In this document: piece after piece, positions 47,994 to 57,573 of the stretch | Layout: each line of letters opens with the position of its first letter | Position numbering within the stretch: the first letter of the stretch is position 1 | From: Allocoprobacillus halotolerans | GTDB taxonomy: Bacteria; Bacillota_I; Bacilli_A; Erysipelotrichales; Coprobacillaceae | Length of the DNA stretch: 64,000 nucleotides | Direction of reading: 5' to 3' | Assembly (NCBI RefSeq): GCF_024399475.1 | Contig: NZ_CP101620.1 | Location: 2,275,608 to 2,339,607 of the forward strand | The notes under the pieces: model-generated | What the model saw: only the letters and a program-made list of their open reading frames with translations | The model's database searches: none | Told to the model about the DNA's origin: nothing | Position numbers and translations under genes: made by a program

Positions 47994-48505
47994 ATGGATT
48001 TAAAAAAGTATATTAAAGATATTCCTGATTTTCCAGAACAAGGTGTAATCTTTAGAGATGTGACACCACTCTTGGCTGATAAAGATGCTTATCAAGAATC
48101 TATTCGTTTATTATGTGAGTTTGTAAAAGAGAAAAAGTGGATGTAATTGTTGGACCTGAGGCAAGAGGTTTCTTGTTTGGATGCCCAGTTGCTTTAGCAT
48201 TAAACTGTGGATTTGTTCCAGTGAGAAAACCAGGTAAATTACCTCGTGAGGTGATTAGCCAATCATATGATTTGGAATATGGTTCAAATGAAATCCAAAT
48301 GCATAGTGACAGTATTCAGCCAGGTCAAAATGTTTTGATTGTGGATGATTTATTAGCTACAGGAGGAACTGTTGAAGCTGCCATATCTTTAATTGAAAAA
48401 ATGGGTGGAAACGTTGTAGGAGCTGCTTTTTTGATTGAACTTGAAGCTTTAAAAGGGAGAGAACTTTTAAAAGAATATGACGTTTATTCAGTCTTAAAGT
48501 ATTAA
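47994..48505 (+). CDS. apt: Adenine phosphoribosyltransferase (one-base deletion)
   Basis: 170-aa salvage enzyme making AMP from adenine and [38 protein letters not shown] motif [13 protein letters not shown]. Restoring one A in 48132-48136 joins EKK with [22 protein letters not shown]. Sits between recJ and rel as in many Bacillota. Confidence 0.95.
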
Positions 48506-48527
48506 AAGGGACGCAGTCTCTTTTTTT
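48504..48527 (+). terminator. Small hairpin with T-run after apt
   Basis: AGGGAC (48507-48512) pairs with GTCTCT (48516-48521), plus A/T runs; could also modulate read-through to rel. Confidence 0.6.
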
Positions 48528-48550
48528 ACATAGTAAAGGAGGAAAGATAT

Positions 48551-50761
48551 ATGAAATATAAAGGTGCACATGATCAAGTAACGTTTGATGATGTATTAGA
48601 AAGTTGTTCGACTTACATTACCAAAAAAGAAAGTATTGATTTGATTCAAAAAGCTTATGATTTTATCATGGTGAAACATGAGGGACAAAAGCGTAAAAGT
48701 GGAGAACCTTATACCATTCATTTGATCTGGGTTGCATATATTTTGACGACTTTACAAACCGGACCAACAACGATTGCAGCAGGGCTTTTACATGATGTTA
48801 TGGAAGACTGCGATGTGCCTCATGATGAAATGGTAGAACGATTTGGTGAGGAAATTACAAGTCTTGTTGAAGGCGTAACAAAAATTAATAAAATGCCTTT
48901 TAAAGATGAAGCCGATGTCTATGCTGAAAATCATCGTAAGATTTATATTGCTATGGCAAAAGATATTCGTGTCATTTTAATTAAGTTGGCTGATCGTTTG
49001 CATAATATGCGTACTTTACAATATATGCCACCAGCTAAACAACAGCGTATTTCCAGAGAAACATTGGAAGTCTATGCACCGATTGCTCATCGTTTAGGGA
49101 TTAATGATATTCGTATTGAGTTAGAAGATTTATGTTTACATTATTTAGATCCAAAAGCCTATCTTGAAATATCTGAGTTATTAGAACAAAAACGTAGTGA
49201 ACGTCGTGAATCGGTTGAAAAAATGATGAAATCTGTAGAAACATTATTGGATGAAAATCATATTGAATATCGTATTAAAGGACGTGCTAAACATATTTAT
49301 AGTATCTATAAAAAAATGGTTATTAAACATAAACGTTTTGATGAACTTTATGATTTAAATGCATTGCGTATTATTTTAAAAGATAAAATGAAATGTTATG
49401 AAGTTTTAGGAATTATTCATGATCATTATCGTCCGTTACCAGGACGTTTTAAAGATTATATAGCGATGCCTAAGCCTAATATGTATCAATCTTTGCATAC
49501 TGCTGTGATTGGTGAAGATGGGCATATTTTTGAAATTCAGATTCGTACTGAAGAAATGGATGAATTGGCTGAACGTGGGATTGCCTCACATTGGCGATAT
49601 AAAGAAGGCAAAGACTATTCATCGAAACTAGAACAAAAAGATATTGTTGAAAAATTACAGTGGTTAGGAGATTTTATCACTTTAAGTGATGAAATTAAAG
49701 ATGGAGATGCTAAAGAATATTATGATTCTTTAAAACGTGATATTTTTGAAGCCAATGTCTACGTCATGACACCACAAGGAAAAATTGTTGAATTGCCTAA
49801 TGGGGCGACACCAATTGATTTTGCTTATCGTATTCATACAGAAGTTGGACATCATGCCGTTGGAGCGATTGTCAATAATGTGATGGTTCCTATTAATACC
49901 AAATTAAAAACTGGTGATGTTTGTGAAATAAAAACAAATAAGAATTCTGGGCCAAGTGAAGACTGGTTAAAATTTGTCAGAACTGCTGGTGCCAGAAATA
50001 AAATTAGACAGTATATCTCAAAGAAAGATGCTGAAACACAAAAAGAAGCGATTGAAGAAGGGAAAAAATTATTAAAAGAAGAAATTCGTAAGCGTGATTT
50101 GGATGAAAAGAAATTTATGGATCCAGAAACTTATAAAGCTTATTTTGGTTCTTTTGGTGCTAGAAATTTCGATGATTTAATGTTGGTTATTGGTAAAAAA
50201 CAAGCAATGGCTTCAACGCTTATTGATAAAGTTTTACCAGCAAAAACTGGTTTCTTTGATAACCTTTCTAAAATTCTCAAGAAAAACAACAATGCTTTAA
50301 AAAATCAAAAGAAAAGCAGTTTAGGAATCAGTGTCAAAGGTGTGGATGGATTAAAGGTTCAATTATCTAAATGTTGTAATCCAATACCAGGTGATGATAT
50401 TGTTGGTTATGTTTCTAAAGGTCAGGGAATTAAAGTCCATCGTGCAGATTGCCCAAACCTAAAAGGAGTGGAACAGGGACGTTTGATTGATGTTTATTGG
50501 GATTATACCAATATCATGCAAAAACGTTTTGAAGTAGATATTGATATTCGTGGTTTAGATCGTCCAAATATGTTGAATGATATTATTACCGTATTAGGAC
50601 AAGTGAAGGTCAACATTTTAAATATTAATGCTGGTGTTGAAGATACTGAAGCACGAATTCAGTTGAAACTTTCTGTTGAAAATGCAGAACTATTACAATT
50701 AACTATTGATAACTTAAATAAAATACAAGGTGTTTATAGTATCACAAGAGTGATTCATTAA
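48551..50761 (+). CDS. relA: Bifunctional (p)ppGpp synthetase/hydrolase, RelA/SpoT (Rsh) family
   Basis: 736 aa, intact. HD hydrolase (YTIHLIWVAYIL, LLHDVMEDC), synthetase (FKDYIAMPKPNMYQSLHTAVIG), TGS (VYVMTPQGKIVELPNGATPIDFAYRIHTEVGHHAVGAIVNN) and a C-terminal ACT-type domain. Both catalytic domains look complete, so it should both make and degrade the alarmone. Normal length. Confidence 0.95.
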   Translation: MKYKGAHDQVTFDDVLESCSTYITKKESIDLIQKAYDFIMVKHEGQKRKSGEPYTIHLIWVAYILTTLQTGPTTIAAGLLHDVMEDCDVPHDEMVERFGEEITSLVEGVTKINKMPFKDEADVYAENHRKIYIAMAKDIRVILIKLADRLHNMRTLQYMPPAKQQRISRETLEVYAPIAHRLGINDIRIELEDLCLHYLDPKAYLEISELLEQKRSERRESVEKMMKSVETLLDENHIEYRIKGRAKHIYSIYKKMVIKHKRFDELYDLNALRIILKDKMKCYEVLGIIHDHYRPLPGRFKDYIAMPKPNMYQSLHTAVIGEDGHIFEIQIRTEEMDELAERGIASHWRYKEGKDYSSKLEQKDIVEKLQWLGDFITLSDEIKDGDAKEYYDSLKRDIFEANVYVMTPQGKIVELPNGATPIDFAYRIHTEVGHHAVGAIVNNVMVPINTKLKTGDVCEIKTNKNSGPSEDWLKFVRTAGARNKIRQYISKKDAETQKEAIEEGKKLLKEEIRKRDLDEKKFMDPETYKAYFGSFGARNFDDLMLVIGKKQAMASTLIDKVLPAKTGFFDNLSKILKKNNNALKNQKKSSLGISVKGVDGLKVQLSKCCNPIPGDDIVGYVSKGQGIKVHRADCPNLKGVEQGRLIDVYWDYTNIMQKRFEVDIDIRGLDRPNMLNDIITVLGQVKVNILNINAGVEDTEARIQLKLSVENAELLQLTIDNLNKIQGVYSITRVIH

Positions 50762-50795
50762 TTCATAAATGGAAATTTCCATTTATGAATTTTTG
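50761..50795 (+). terminator. Perfect palindrome terminator after rel
   Basis: Arms ATTCATAAATGGAAA and TTTCCATTTATGAAT meet without loop at 50761-50790, followed by TTTTT. Confidence 0.75.
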
Positions 50796-50817
50796 GAGAT
50801 ATAAAGGGGGGATATGG

Positions 50818-51026
50818 ATGAAATTATCAGAAAAAGCAATTATGATAGCTATTGTAACATTTGTTGTTTTTATTCTTGGAACAATGTTATTAGGAAATCT
50901 ACTAGGAATTATCTTTTCTGGTGGGGAAGATGCTATTAATTCTTTTTTTATTTTTTACTAGCAGGGGAAGCCTTATTGGCTTCATTACTTGTAGGATGTA
51001 CTTATTATATGGTAAAAAAGAAATGA
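50818..51026 (+). CDS. Small DUF-type membrane protein (one-base deletion)
   Basis: About 69 aa after restoring one T in 50943-50949. Two membrane segments: AIVTFVVFILGTMLLGNLLGIIF and LLAGEALLASLLVGCTYYMV, linker GGEDAINSFFYF. GGGGGG SD before the ATG at 50818. No family recognised; the first gene of an accessory cluster inserted after rel. Confidence 0.6.
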
Positions 51027-51217
51027 TTTAATCAATTTTAATGGATTGAGAAGATTTGCATTTATCATCTATAAAAAATTAAAAAATCATGATAAAAAGA
51101 AGATAAATTTTAAAAAAATATTTTCATAATACGAAAATGAAAAGGCTTCCAATTTTATAAAAAATGTGTTATTATATAGATGAAGAAAAGGAAAGGAAAT
51201 GAAAGGAGGTCTTAAAG

Positions 51218-51337
51218 ATGATGAAAGAAAAATTAGAAATGAAAACTTTATATTTAGGACCTAAGTTCATGGAAAATCTAAATCTTCCAAAAGAATATAG
51301 ATTAGAAAGAGATCTTCTACCCCCTAACATATGTTAG
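51218..51337 (+). CDS. Orphan 39-aa peptide, ends in Pro-Pro-Asn-Ile-Cys
   Basis: Very strong SD (AAAGGAGGT, 51202-51210) 7 nt before ATG ATG at 51218/51221. The peptide starts MMKEKLEMKTLYLGPK, has no membrane segment and finishes with LLPPNIC and a TAG. Unlike AgrD it has no amphipathic leader plus charged tail. A one-base error in the C-run near 51326-51331 could change its end. It lies 560 nt before the LytTR regulator and has its own upstream -10-like TTATTATATA. Confidence 0.5.
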   Translation: MMKEKLEMKTLYLGPKFMENLNLPKEYRLERDLLPPNIC

Positions 51338-51767
51338 GCCTGGTAAAGATAGGCCATAGATATAAAAAAGTTCATGATATAATAAAGAATGATTTCAATG
51401 GGTGAATGAGAAAGGTTGATAATTATTTGATTCATTAATTTAAATTATATGAAATTGATGATAAATAATGAATTGAAGATATTTGATATAAAAAAGTATG
51501 AAATATAAATTATCAAGGAGTAAAAAAAGACATAGAAATATCGCTTTATCGAAAATATGGAAACATTAGTCATGAGATTATCAATATGGAAATAAGTTTT
51601 ATTGAATATTTCTAATGATATGTATGAAATAAGTTGTAGAAAAAGAAATAAAGCAATAAGACAAGTGGAAGTAATGATAAGAAAATAGATAATTGAGTGT
51701 CATCGTTATTTATAATATTCATATAAATGAATCACATTGAAGATAATATTTCTTCTTTAAATAATAG
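51338..51767. other. AT-rich stretch without convincing gene
   Basis: No frame longer than about 35 codons and no RNA motif I recognise. Short translations such as NYQGVKKDIEISLYRKYGNISHEIINMEISFIEYF look coding-like and could be remains of a degraded gene. The interval ends at a terminator at 51768, so it may be transcribed as a 3' extension of the peptide message. Confidence 0.4.
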
Positions 51768-51800
51768 ATAGAAATCAAGAATTATCTTGATTTCTATTTT
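51768..51800 (+). terminator. Terminator before LytTR operon
   Basis: ATAGAAATCAAGA (51768-51780), loop ATTA, TCTTGATTTCTAT (51785-51797), T-rich tail. Confidence 0.8.
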
Positions 51801-51834
51801 TATTGTTGTGTTTTTTCCAAAAATAACATAAACT

Positions 51835-51864
51835 TTGTCAAATATGTCATTAAATTGATATATA
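51835..51864 (+). promoter_or_regulatory. Candidate promoter of LytTR operon
   Basis: TTGTCA (51835-51840) and TATATA (51859-51864), 18-bp spacer. Confidence 0.5.
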
Positions 51865-51903
51865 AGCAAAAAATAGTTAGAATAAAAAACTAGGGTGATA
51901 TAT

Positions 51904-52596
51904 ATGCTGAGATTAGCTGTCTTTGATGATCAAGAGGAACATTTGAATTATATTGTAGAAGTATTATCCAATGCTTTGGATAATACAAATTTAACTTTTG
52001 AAATAAAAACAATGATTCAGTGTGATTCTTTATATGCGCTTCTAGACTTAGAGACAATTCCTTTTGATTTCCTTTTTATAGATATTTGTACACAAGAAGG
52101 GACAACTTTAGATTTTACAAGAACGATGTATCAAAAATATCCAGATATCCAAATTGTTTATATAACGAACTATGATAATTACTATAAAGATATTTTTTAT
52201 TCATCTGTATTTTATTATGTTGAAAAGAAAGATTTGTCTTTAAAGATTGATCAAATTATTGAGAAAATATTAGATTATTATGCATCAAAAAAGTTCATGA
52301 TTCATACAAAAAATAAAGATATTTATTTTCAACAATCGCAAATTATGTATTTAGAAAGAAAATTAAGAATGACTTATATTGAAGATTGTTATGGTGAAAT
52401 TTATACATGTAACGAAAAATTATCTGATTTGGCTTTGCGTTTAAATCATCGCTTTATTAGAGTTCATGAAAGTTATATTGTCAATTCTGATTATATTGCT
52501 GTGATGAAAAGAACATCTATTGAACTAACAAATGGTAAAGAGATTCCTGTCAGCCGTAAATATCATAATCTCTTAAAAGAAAGGCTGTTCTTATGA
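51904..52596 (+). CDS. LytTR-family response regulator (AgrA/ComE type)
   Basis: 230 aa. Receiver with phosphoacceptor Asp in FLFIDICTQEG, Thr in VYITNYDNY and Lys in YYVEKKD; LytTR DNA-binding domain with KNKDIYFQQSQIMYLERKLRMTYIED and HRFIRVHESYIVNSDYI. ATG at 51904 after AGGGTG. Its stop overlaps the next gene (ATGA). Members usually control peptide-based signalling or membrane-protein modules. Confidence 0.92.
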   Translation: MLRLAVFDDQEEHLNYIVEVLSNALDNTNLTFEIKTMIQCDSLYALLDLETIPFDFLFIDICTQEGTTLDFTRTMYQKYPDIQIVYITNYDNYYKDIFYSSVFYYVEKKDLSLKIDQIIEKILDYYASKKFMIHTKNKDIYFQQSQIMYLERKLRMTYIEDCYGEIYTCNEKLSDLALRLNHRFIRVHESYIVNSDYIAVMKRTSIELTNGKEIPVSRKYHNLLKERLFL

Positions 52597-53415
52597 AAAA
52601 AGACATTTATTTGCATCTAAAAAATTAAGATATTACTATTTTACTTTGTGCCTTATGTTTTTTGTTTTTGGTGTTATGAATTATATCATCATGTTTTATT
52701 TTAAATATATATATAACATGTTTGATCCTAATATTTTTACTTTTATTACCTCGCTCGTATCTATTATAGTAGGATTCATTTTTATTTTCGTTATTTATCG
52801 TATAGGACAATACTATCGAAATCTTTATGATTTTTTCTTTCGTCAAATCATCAATCTTATTTACAGGAACAAACAGATTTACAAGATAATTTTCAATATA
52901 TAGAAAAACAGTATTATGAAAATATCTATCAGGAATTAAAAAGGCTGGAAAAGGATGATTTTCATCAAAGAATGTTATCTTTAGAAGAAGTCATTCAAAC
53001 ATATAAAAATACCTATTCTCGAAATATGATTATTAATAGTTTGTTGTCCTATAAATTTCAAACACCTCAATATCAACATATATCTATTTATACAAATATT
53101 CATGTGCCATCAAAGTCTTTTGTATCAGATATTGATTTATCAGCATTATTATTTAATTTAGTAGATAATGCTTTAAAAGGCGCAAGCCAAACAACGCAAC
53201 CAGAAATCTATTTATCTATGGAAGAAAAATATCGTTGTTTAAAAATTCATATTCATAATAGTTATATTAAAAATCAAACGGTTTTACCTCGTCATCATGG
53301 ATATGGTATAAAAATTATGAAAGATATTGTTGAAAAATATCATGGTGAGATGATTATAACGAAAAATCATCATTTTGATGTGATGATTTATCTATATGAG
53401 GAGGATGGTTTATGA
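52593..53415 (+). CDS. GHKL ATPase-domain kinase-like protein lacking canonical H-box (two one-base deletions)
   Basis: About 274 aa after restoring one A in 52619-52624 and one T in 52860-52862. Two N-terminal membrane helices, a coiled region, then the GHKL ATPase (NLVDNALKGA; HHGYGIKIMKDIVEKYHG). Where AgrC-type kinases have R-H-D-x-x-N-H the sequence reads LEKDDFHQRML, so the phosphoacceptor His is absent or displaced. It overlaps both neighbours by 4 nt. Best described as the ATP-binding partner of a split kinase, or an inactive kinase. Confidence 0.8.
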
Positions 53416-54284
53416 TTTTTGTCTATTCTTTAATTATGTGGTTCGATTTTTCTTTTTGTTTGGTATATTATACAAAATCTTTTTTTCAACCAAAATATAA
53501 TTTGATGAAATCATTTCTTATATCCCTTATTATCCATTTGCCTTATTCCATTCTTTCATGGTATGGGACATATTTAAGTTATTATCATTCATCACAGGAA
53601 ATCTTATTAACAATCGTTGGATTTATAGCGTTAATCTTTTTGTATGTTTCAAGACAGATATATCTTTGTTTTTTAACAGACGCCCATTTTAAAGGGGGAC
53701 TTATTTTTCAATTTATATATCTTTTTATGAATATTATACGTTTAGGATTTGAAGATTTGACAATGTTTATAGGTGGAATTTTCTTACAGTCACATCAGCT
53801 TGTCTATTTAGATTTGATTTATAAAATCATTTCTTTAATTGCCTTGTATTATTTTACAGGTGTGTTATATCAAAAGGTCAATATTATTTTCTTTAAAATG
53901 AAAACTGTTTTTGTCTTTGTTTTAGAGTTCTTTTTTATACAATGTTTGGGTGCGTTTGAATCTGTTTTGATAAATTTACTTGCTTTTGTTTTGAATATGA
54001 TTTTGTTGTCTGTTTTATTAAAAGAGATTGACCGTGATTATGGATTAAAAACATATCGTGAAGCGATTGATTATCAAAATCAAAGAATTTCATCCATGTT
54101 AGAAAAGCAGAGTCAATATAATGAAATCTTGTCTAAAATCAGACATGATGAAAATAATCATTTATTAACATTACGTTTGTTGTATCAACAAGATCCAAGT
54201 CAGGCCAAATCTTATCTCCAACAATGGCAAAAAGATATTGAAGAAAAGAGAAATGCAAATCTTTATCAAGAAAAACAGGATTGA
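53412..54284 (+). CDS. Sensor-type protein with H-box but no ATPase domain
   Basis: 290 aa. Six or so transmembrane helices (residues 1-210), a coiled coil (DYQNQRISSMLEKQSQYNEIL) and an AgrC-like H-box SKIRHDENNHLLTLRLL, followed by about 35 residues and a stop. The C-terminal GHKL ATPase expected of AgrC kinases is missing, and a promoter for the next operon starts immediately after. It complements the preceding gene, which has an ATPase but no H-box. Confidence 0.8.
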   Translation: MIFVYSLIMWFDFSFCLVYYTKSFFQPKYNLMKSFLISLIIHLPYSILSWYGTYLSYYHSSQEILLTIVGFIALIFLYVSRQIYLCFLTDAHFKGGLIFQFIYLFMNIIRLGFEDLTMFIGGIFLQSHQLVYLDLIYKIISLIALYYFTGVLYQKVNIIFFKMKTVFVFVLEFFFIQCLGAFESVLINLLAFVLNMILLSVLLKEIDRDYGLKTYREAIDYQNQRISSMLEKQSQYNEILSKIRHDENNHLLTLRLLYQQDPSQAKSYLQQWQKDIEEKRNANLYQEKQD

Positions 54285-54286
54285 AC

Positions 54287-54315
54287 TTGATTTTTATGAA
54301 TGAATCTTTTATAAT
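54287..54315 (+). promoter_or_regulatory. Promoter of hisS-aspS operon
   Basis: TTGATT (54287-54292), 17-bp spacer, TATAAT (54310-54315). Confidence 0.75.
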
Positions 54316-54325
54316 GATGTCAATC

Positions 54326-54517
54326 CGTTGAAGAAGATTAAATAGTGATAATCTTGTAGAGAGTCTGTGGGTGGTGAAAACAGATAGAGGAAGCTATGGG
54401 ACACTTTGGAGGAAGTTATGAAAGTAACCGTCAGTCGCGTTAAGACATAAGAGGGCATACAATGTATGAACTAAGGTGGTATCACGTTTTGAACGTCCTT
54501 AGAGAGGACGTTTTTTT
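54326..54517 (+). promoter_or_regulatory. T-box leader of hisS-aspS
   Basis: CACTTTGGAG at 54402, T-box AAGGTGGTATCACG (54473-54486) and terminator AACGTCC / GGACGTT with T-run (54492-54517). Aligning with tyrS, the specifier is GAC (54400-54402, Asp), with CAC (His) two nt later. Confidence 0.85.
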
Positions 54518-54538
54518 ATTTATAAGGAGGGAATAAAG

Positions 54539-55818
54539 ATGGCATATAAAGCACCAAGAGGAACAGTAGATATTTTACCTGCGCAATCAGGAAAATGGCA
54601 GGAATTAGAACAATTGTTAAGAACAATTTGTGCAAATTATAATGTAAAAGAAATGAGAACACCGGTATTTGAACATACAGAGTTATTTAACCGTGCAGTT
54701 GGAGATACAACGGATGTTGTATCTAAAGAAATGTATACTTTTGAAGATAAAAAAGGGCGTTCAATGACATTAAGACCTGAAGGAACAGCCGGAATTGTCA
54801 GAGCTTATGTTGAAAATAAGTTATATGGGTTACCAGAAAAGTTACAGAAGATTTATTATATGGGACCAATGTTTCGCTATGAAAGACCACAAAATGGTAG
54901 ACAAAGACAATTTCATCAATTTGGTGTAGAAATGTTAGGTGTGGAATCACCTTATGTTGATGTTGAATGTATGTTGATGGCTATTACAGTTGTTGAGGCA
55001 TTAGGTTTAAAAAATATTCAATTACATCTCAATTCATTAGGTGATCAAGAATCACGTGATGCTTATCGTGAAGCTTTAAGATTACATTTTAAACCAGCTT
55101 TAAATGAATTGTGTCATGACTGTCAAATGCGTTATGAAAAAATCCTTTACGTATTTTAGATTGCAAAGTGGATAAAGTACATCCATTAATGGAAACTGCA
55201 CCACGTACAATTGATTATTTAAGTGAAAGTGCGAAAGCTCATTTTGATAAAGTCTGTGCTTTATTAGATGATTTAGAAGTGGATTATGTTGTAGATACAA
55301 ACTTAGTGAGAGGTTTGGATTATTACTCACACACAGTTTTTGAAATTATTTCTGATGATCCAAAACTAGGTGCTGGTTCAACTGTTGGTGGTGGAGGTCG
55401 TTATAACGGTCTTGTTGAAGAATTAGGTGGACCACAAACACCAGGTGTTGGTTTTGCATTTGGAATGGAAAGATTAATGATTGCTTTAGGTAATGAACCA
55501 CAAGAGGAAGAAGGTATTGATGTATATATTATGCCTTTAGGTAGTGAAGCCAAAGATTTAGCTATGCAGATTATTACAATGCTTCGTGCCAATGGTTTTA
55601 CTTGTGATATGGATCAATGTGATCGTGGTTTAAAAGGACAATTTAAATCTGCAGATCGTTATCACGCTCATTTTTCAATGATTATTGGTGATGAAGAAGT
55701 GCAAAAAGAAGTTGTCAATATGAAATGTAATCATTCTAAAGAACAAGTGGAAGTTCCATTAGAAAATATTGTTGAATTTATTGAAAATCATTTTGAAGGA
55801 GAACACACACATGAATAG
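54539..55818 (+). CDS. hisS: Histidyl-tRNA synthetase (one-base deletion)
   Basis: Class II synthetase, about 426 aa once one A is restored in 55137-55142. Motifs: PRGTVDILPAQSGKW, motif 2 FRYERPQNGRQRQFHQFGVEMLG, histidine-A LVRGLDYYSHTVFE, motif 3 GFAFGMERLM. AAGGAGGG SD. Overlaps aspS by 8 nt. Confidence 0.95.
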
Positions 55819-57573
55819 AACACATAATAATGGTGAATTACGTATAGAAAATGTTGGTGAACAGGTTGAATTAATTGGTTGGGTAGCAAAAAGAGAAATT
55901 TAGGTGCTTTGGTTTTTATTGATTTAAGAGATCGCTATGGGATTACACAGGTGATTTTTGATGAATCATTTGAAGAACAAGTCAAAGAAGTCAAAAATGA
56001 ATATATTTTATCAGTACGTGGGACTGTCATTGAAAGATCATCAAAAAATCCTAAATTGCCTACTGGAGATATTGAAATTCAAGTATCAGATTTTACAATT
56101 GTGAATACTGCTAAATTAACACCAATGATTGTTAGTGATGAAACAGATGCCTTAGAAGAAAAAAGAATGCAATATCGTTATTTGGATTTAAGACGTCCTA
56201 TCATGCAAAAAAATATCATGACAAGACATCGTATTACAAAAAGTATCCGTGATTATTTAGATGGTTTAGATTTTGTGGATATTGAAACACCTTACTTAAA
56301 TCGTTCAACACCTGAAGGAGCAAGAGATTTCTTAGTACCATCACGTGTGCATAAAGGATCATTTTATGCATTACCACAATCACCACAATTATTTAAACAA
56401 TTGTTGATGGTAGCTGGCTTTGAAAGATATTATCAAATTGCACGTTGTTTTAGAGATGAAGATTTACGTGCAGATCGTCAAATCGAATTTACACAGGTTG
56501 ACGTAGAAATGAGTTTTATGTCAACAGACCAGATTCTTGAAATTGGTGAAGGTATGATTCAAAAATTAATGAAAGATGTCAAAGGTATTGATGTAGAATT
56601 ACCTTTAAGACGTTTAACATGGCATGAAGCGATGGAAAGATATGGAATTGATAAACCAGATACACGTTTTGGTTTAGAATTAGTGAATTTAAATGAAGTT
56701 GTCAATGATGTGGATTTTGCAGTGTTTAAAAATGCATTAGAAGCAGGTGGACATGTTAAAGGGATTAATGTTGTAGGGGAAGCTGCACAGTTCTCTCGTA
56801 AAAAGATTGATCAGTTAACAGAATTAGCCAAAACATATAAAGCCAAAGGTTTAGCGTGGTTAAAAGTTAATGATGATGGTGTTCAAGGACCTATCGCAAA
56901 ATTCTTTAATGAAGAACAGCTTACAAGATTATTAAAGGCAATGGATGCTCAAAGCCAAGATTTACTTTTATTTGTTGGTGATGTGAAATATGAAGTTGTT
57001 TGTGATGCTTTAGCTGCTATTCGTAATTATTTAGGAAAAGAATTGAAATTATATGATCCAAGTACATTTGACTTCTTATGGGTTGTTGATTTCCCAATGT
57101 TTGAATATGATGATGAAACACAAAGATATTATGCTAAACATCATCCATTTACAAAACCTAAAGATGAAGATTTAGATAAATTAGAAAGTGATCCAGAACA
57201 TTGTTTAGCTGACGCTTATGATATTGTCTTAAATGGATTTGAATTAGGTGGGGGATCACAAAGAATCTATGATCAAAGTGTTCAAGAAAGAGCTTTTAAA
57301 GCTTTAGGATTTACACAAGAACAAATTGATGCTCAATTTGGATGGTTTGTAGAAGGATTGCAATATGGAACACCTCCTCATGGTGGATTTGCATTAGGAT
57401 TAGATAGACTTGCCATGTTATTATGTGGTTGTGATTCATTAAGAGATGTGATTGCTTTCCCTAAAAATACAAGTGCAACTTGTCCAATGTCAAAAGCACC
57501 AACACCTGTTGCAGACAGTCAATTAGATGAATTAGGAATAGGGGTGAATGACAATGAATCAAACGAGAATTAA
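55811..57573 (+). CDS. aspS: Aspartyl-tRNA synthetase (one-base deletion)
   Basis: Class II bacterial-type enzyme, about 587 aa. Restoring one A in 55888-55892 joins the N-terminal anticodon-binding OB domain ([28 protein letters not shown]). Motif 2 FRDEDLRADRQIEFTQVDVEMSF and motif 3 GFALGLDRLAMLLCG are intact, with the GAD insertion domain between. Paired with hisS under the T-box. Confidence 0.95.

Noticed and set aside
50761-50790. 30-bp perfect palindrome as a DNA-binding site
   Set aside because: It lies directly after the rel stop and is followed by T residues, so a terminator is the simpler reading.
51218-51337. Peptide as AgrD-type autoinducer
   Set aside because: No amphipathic leader, no central Cys with acidic tail, and no AgrB-like protease in the cluster.
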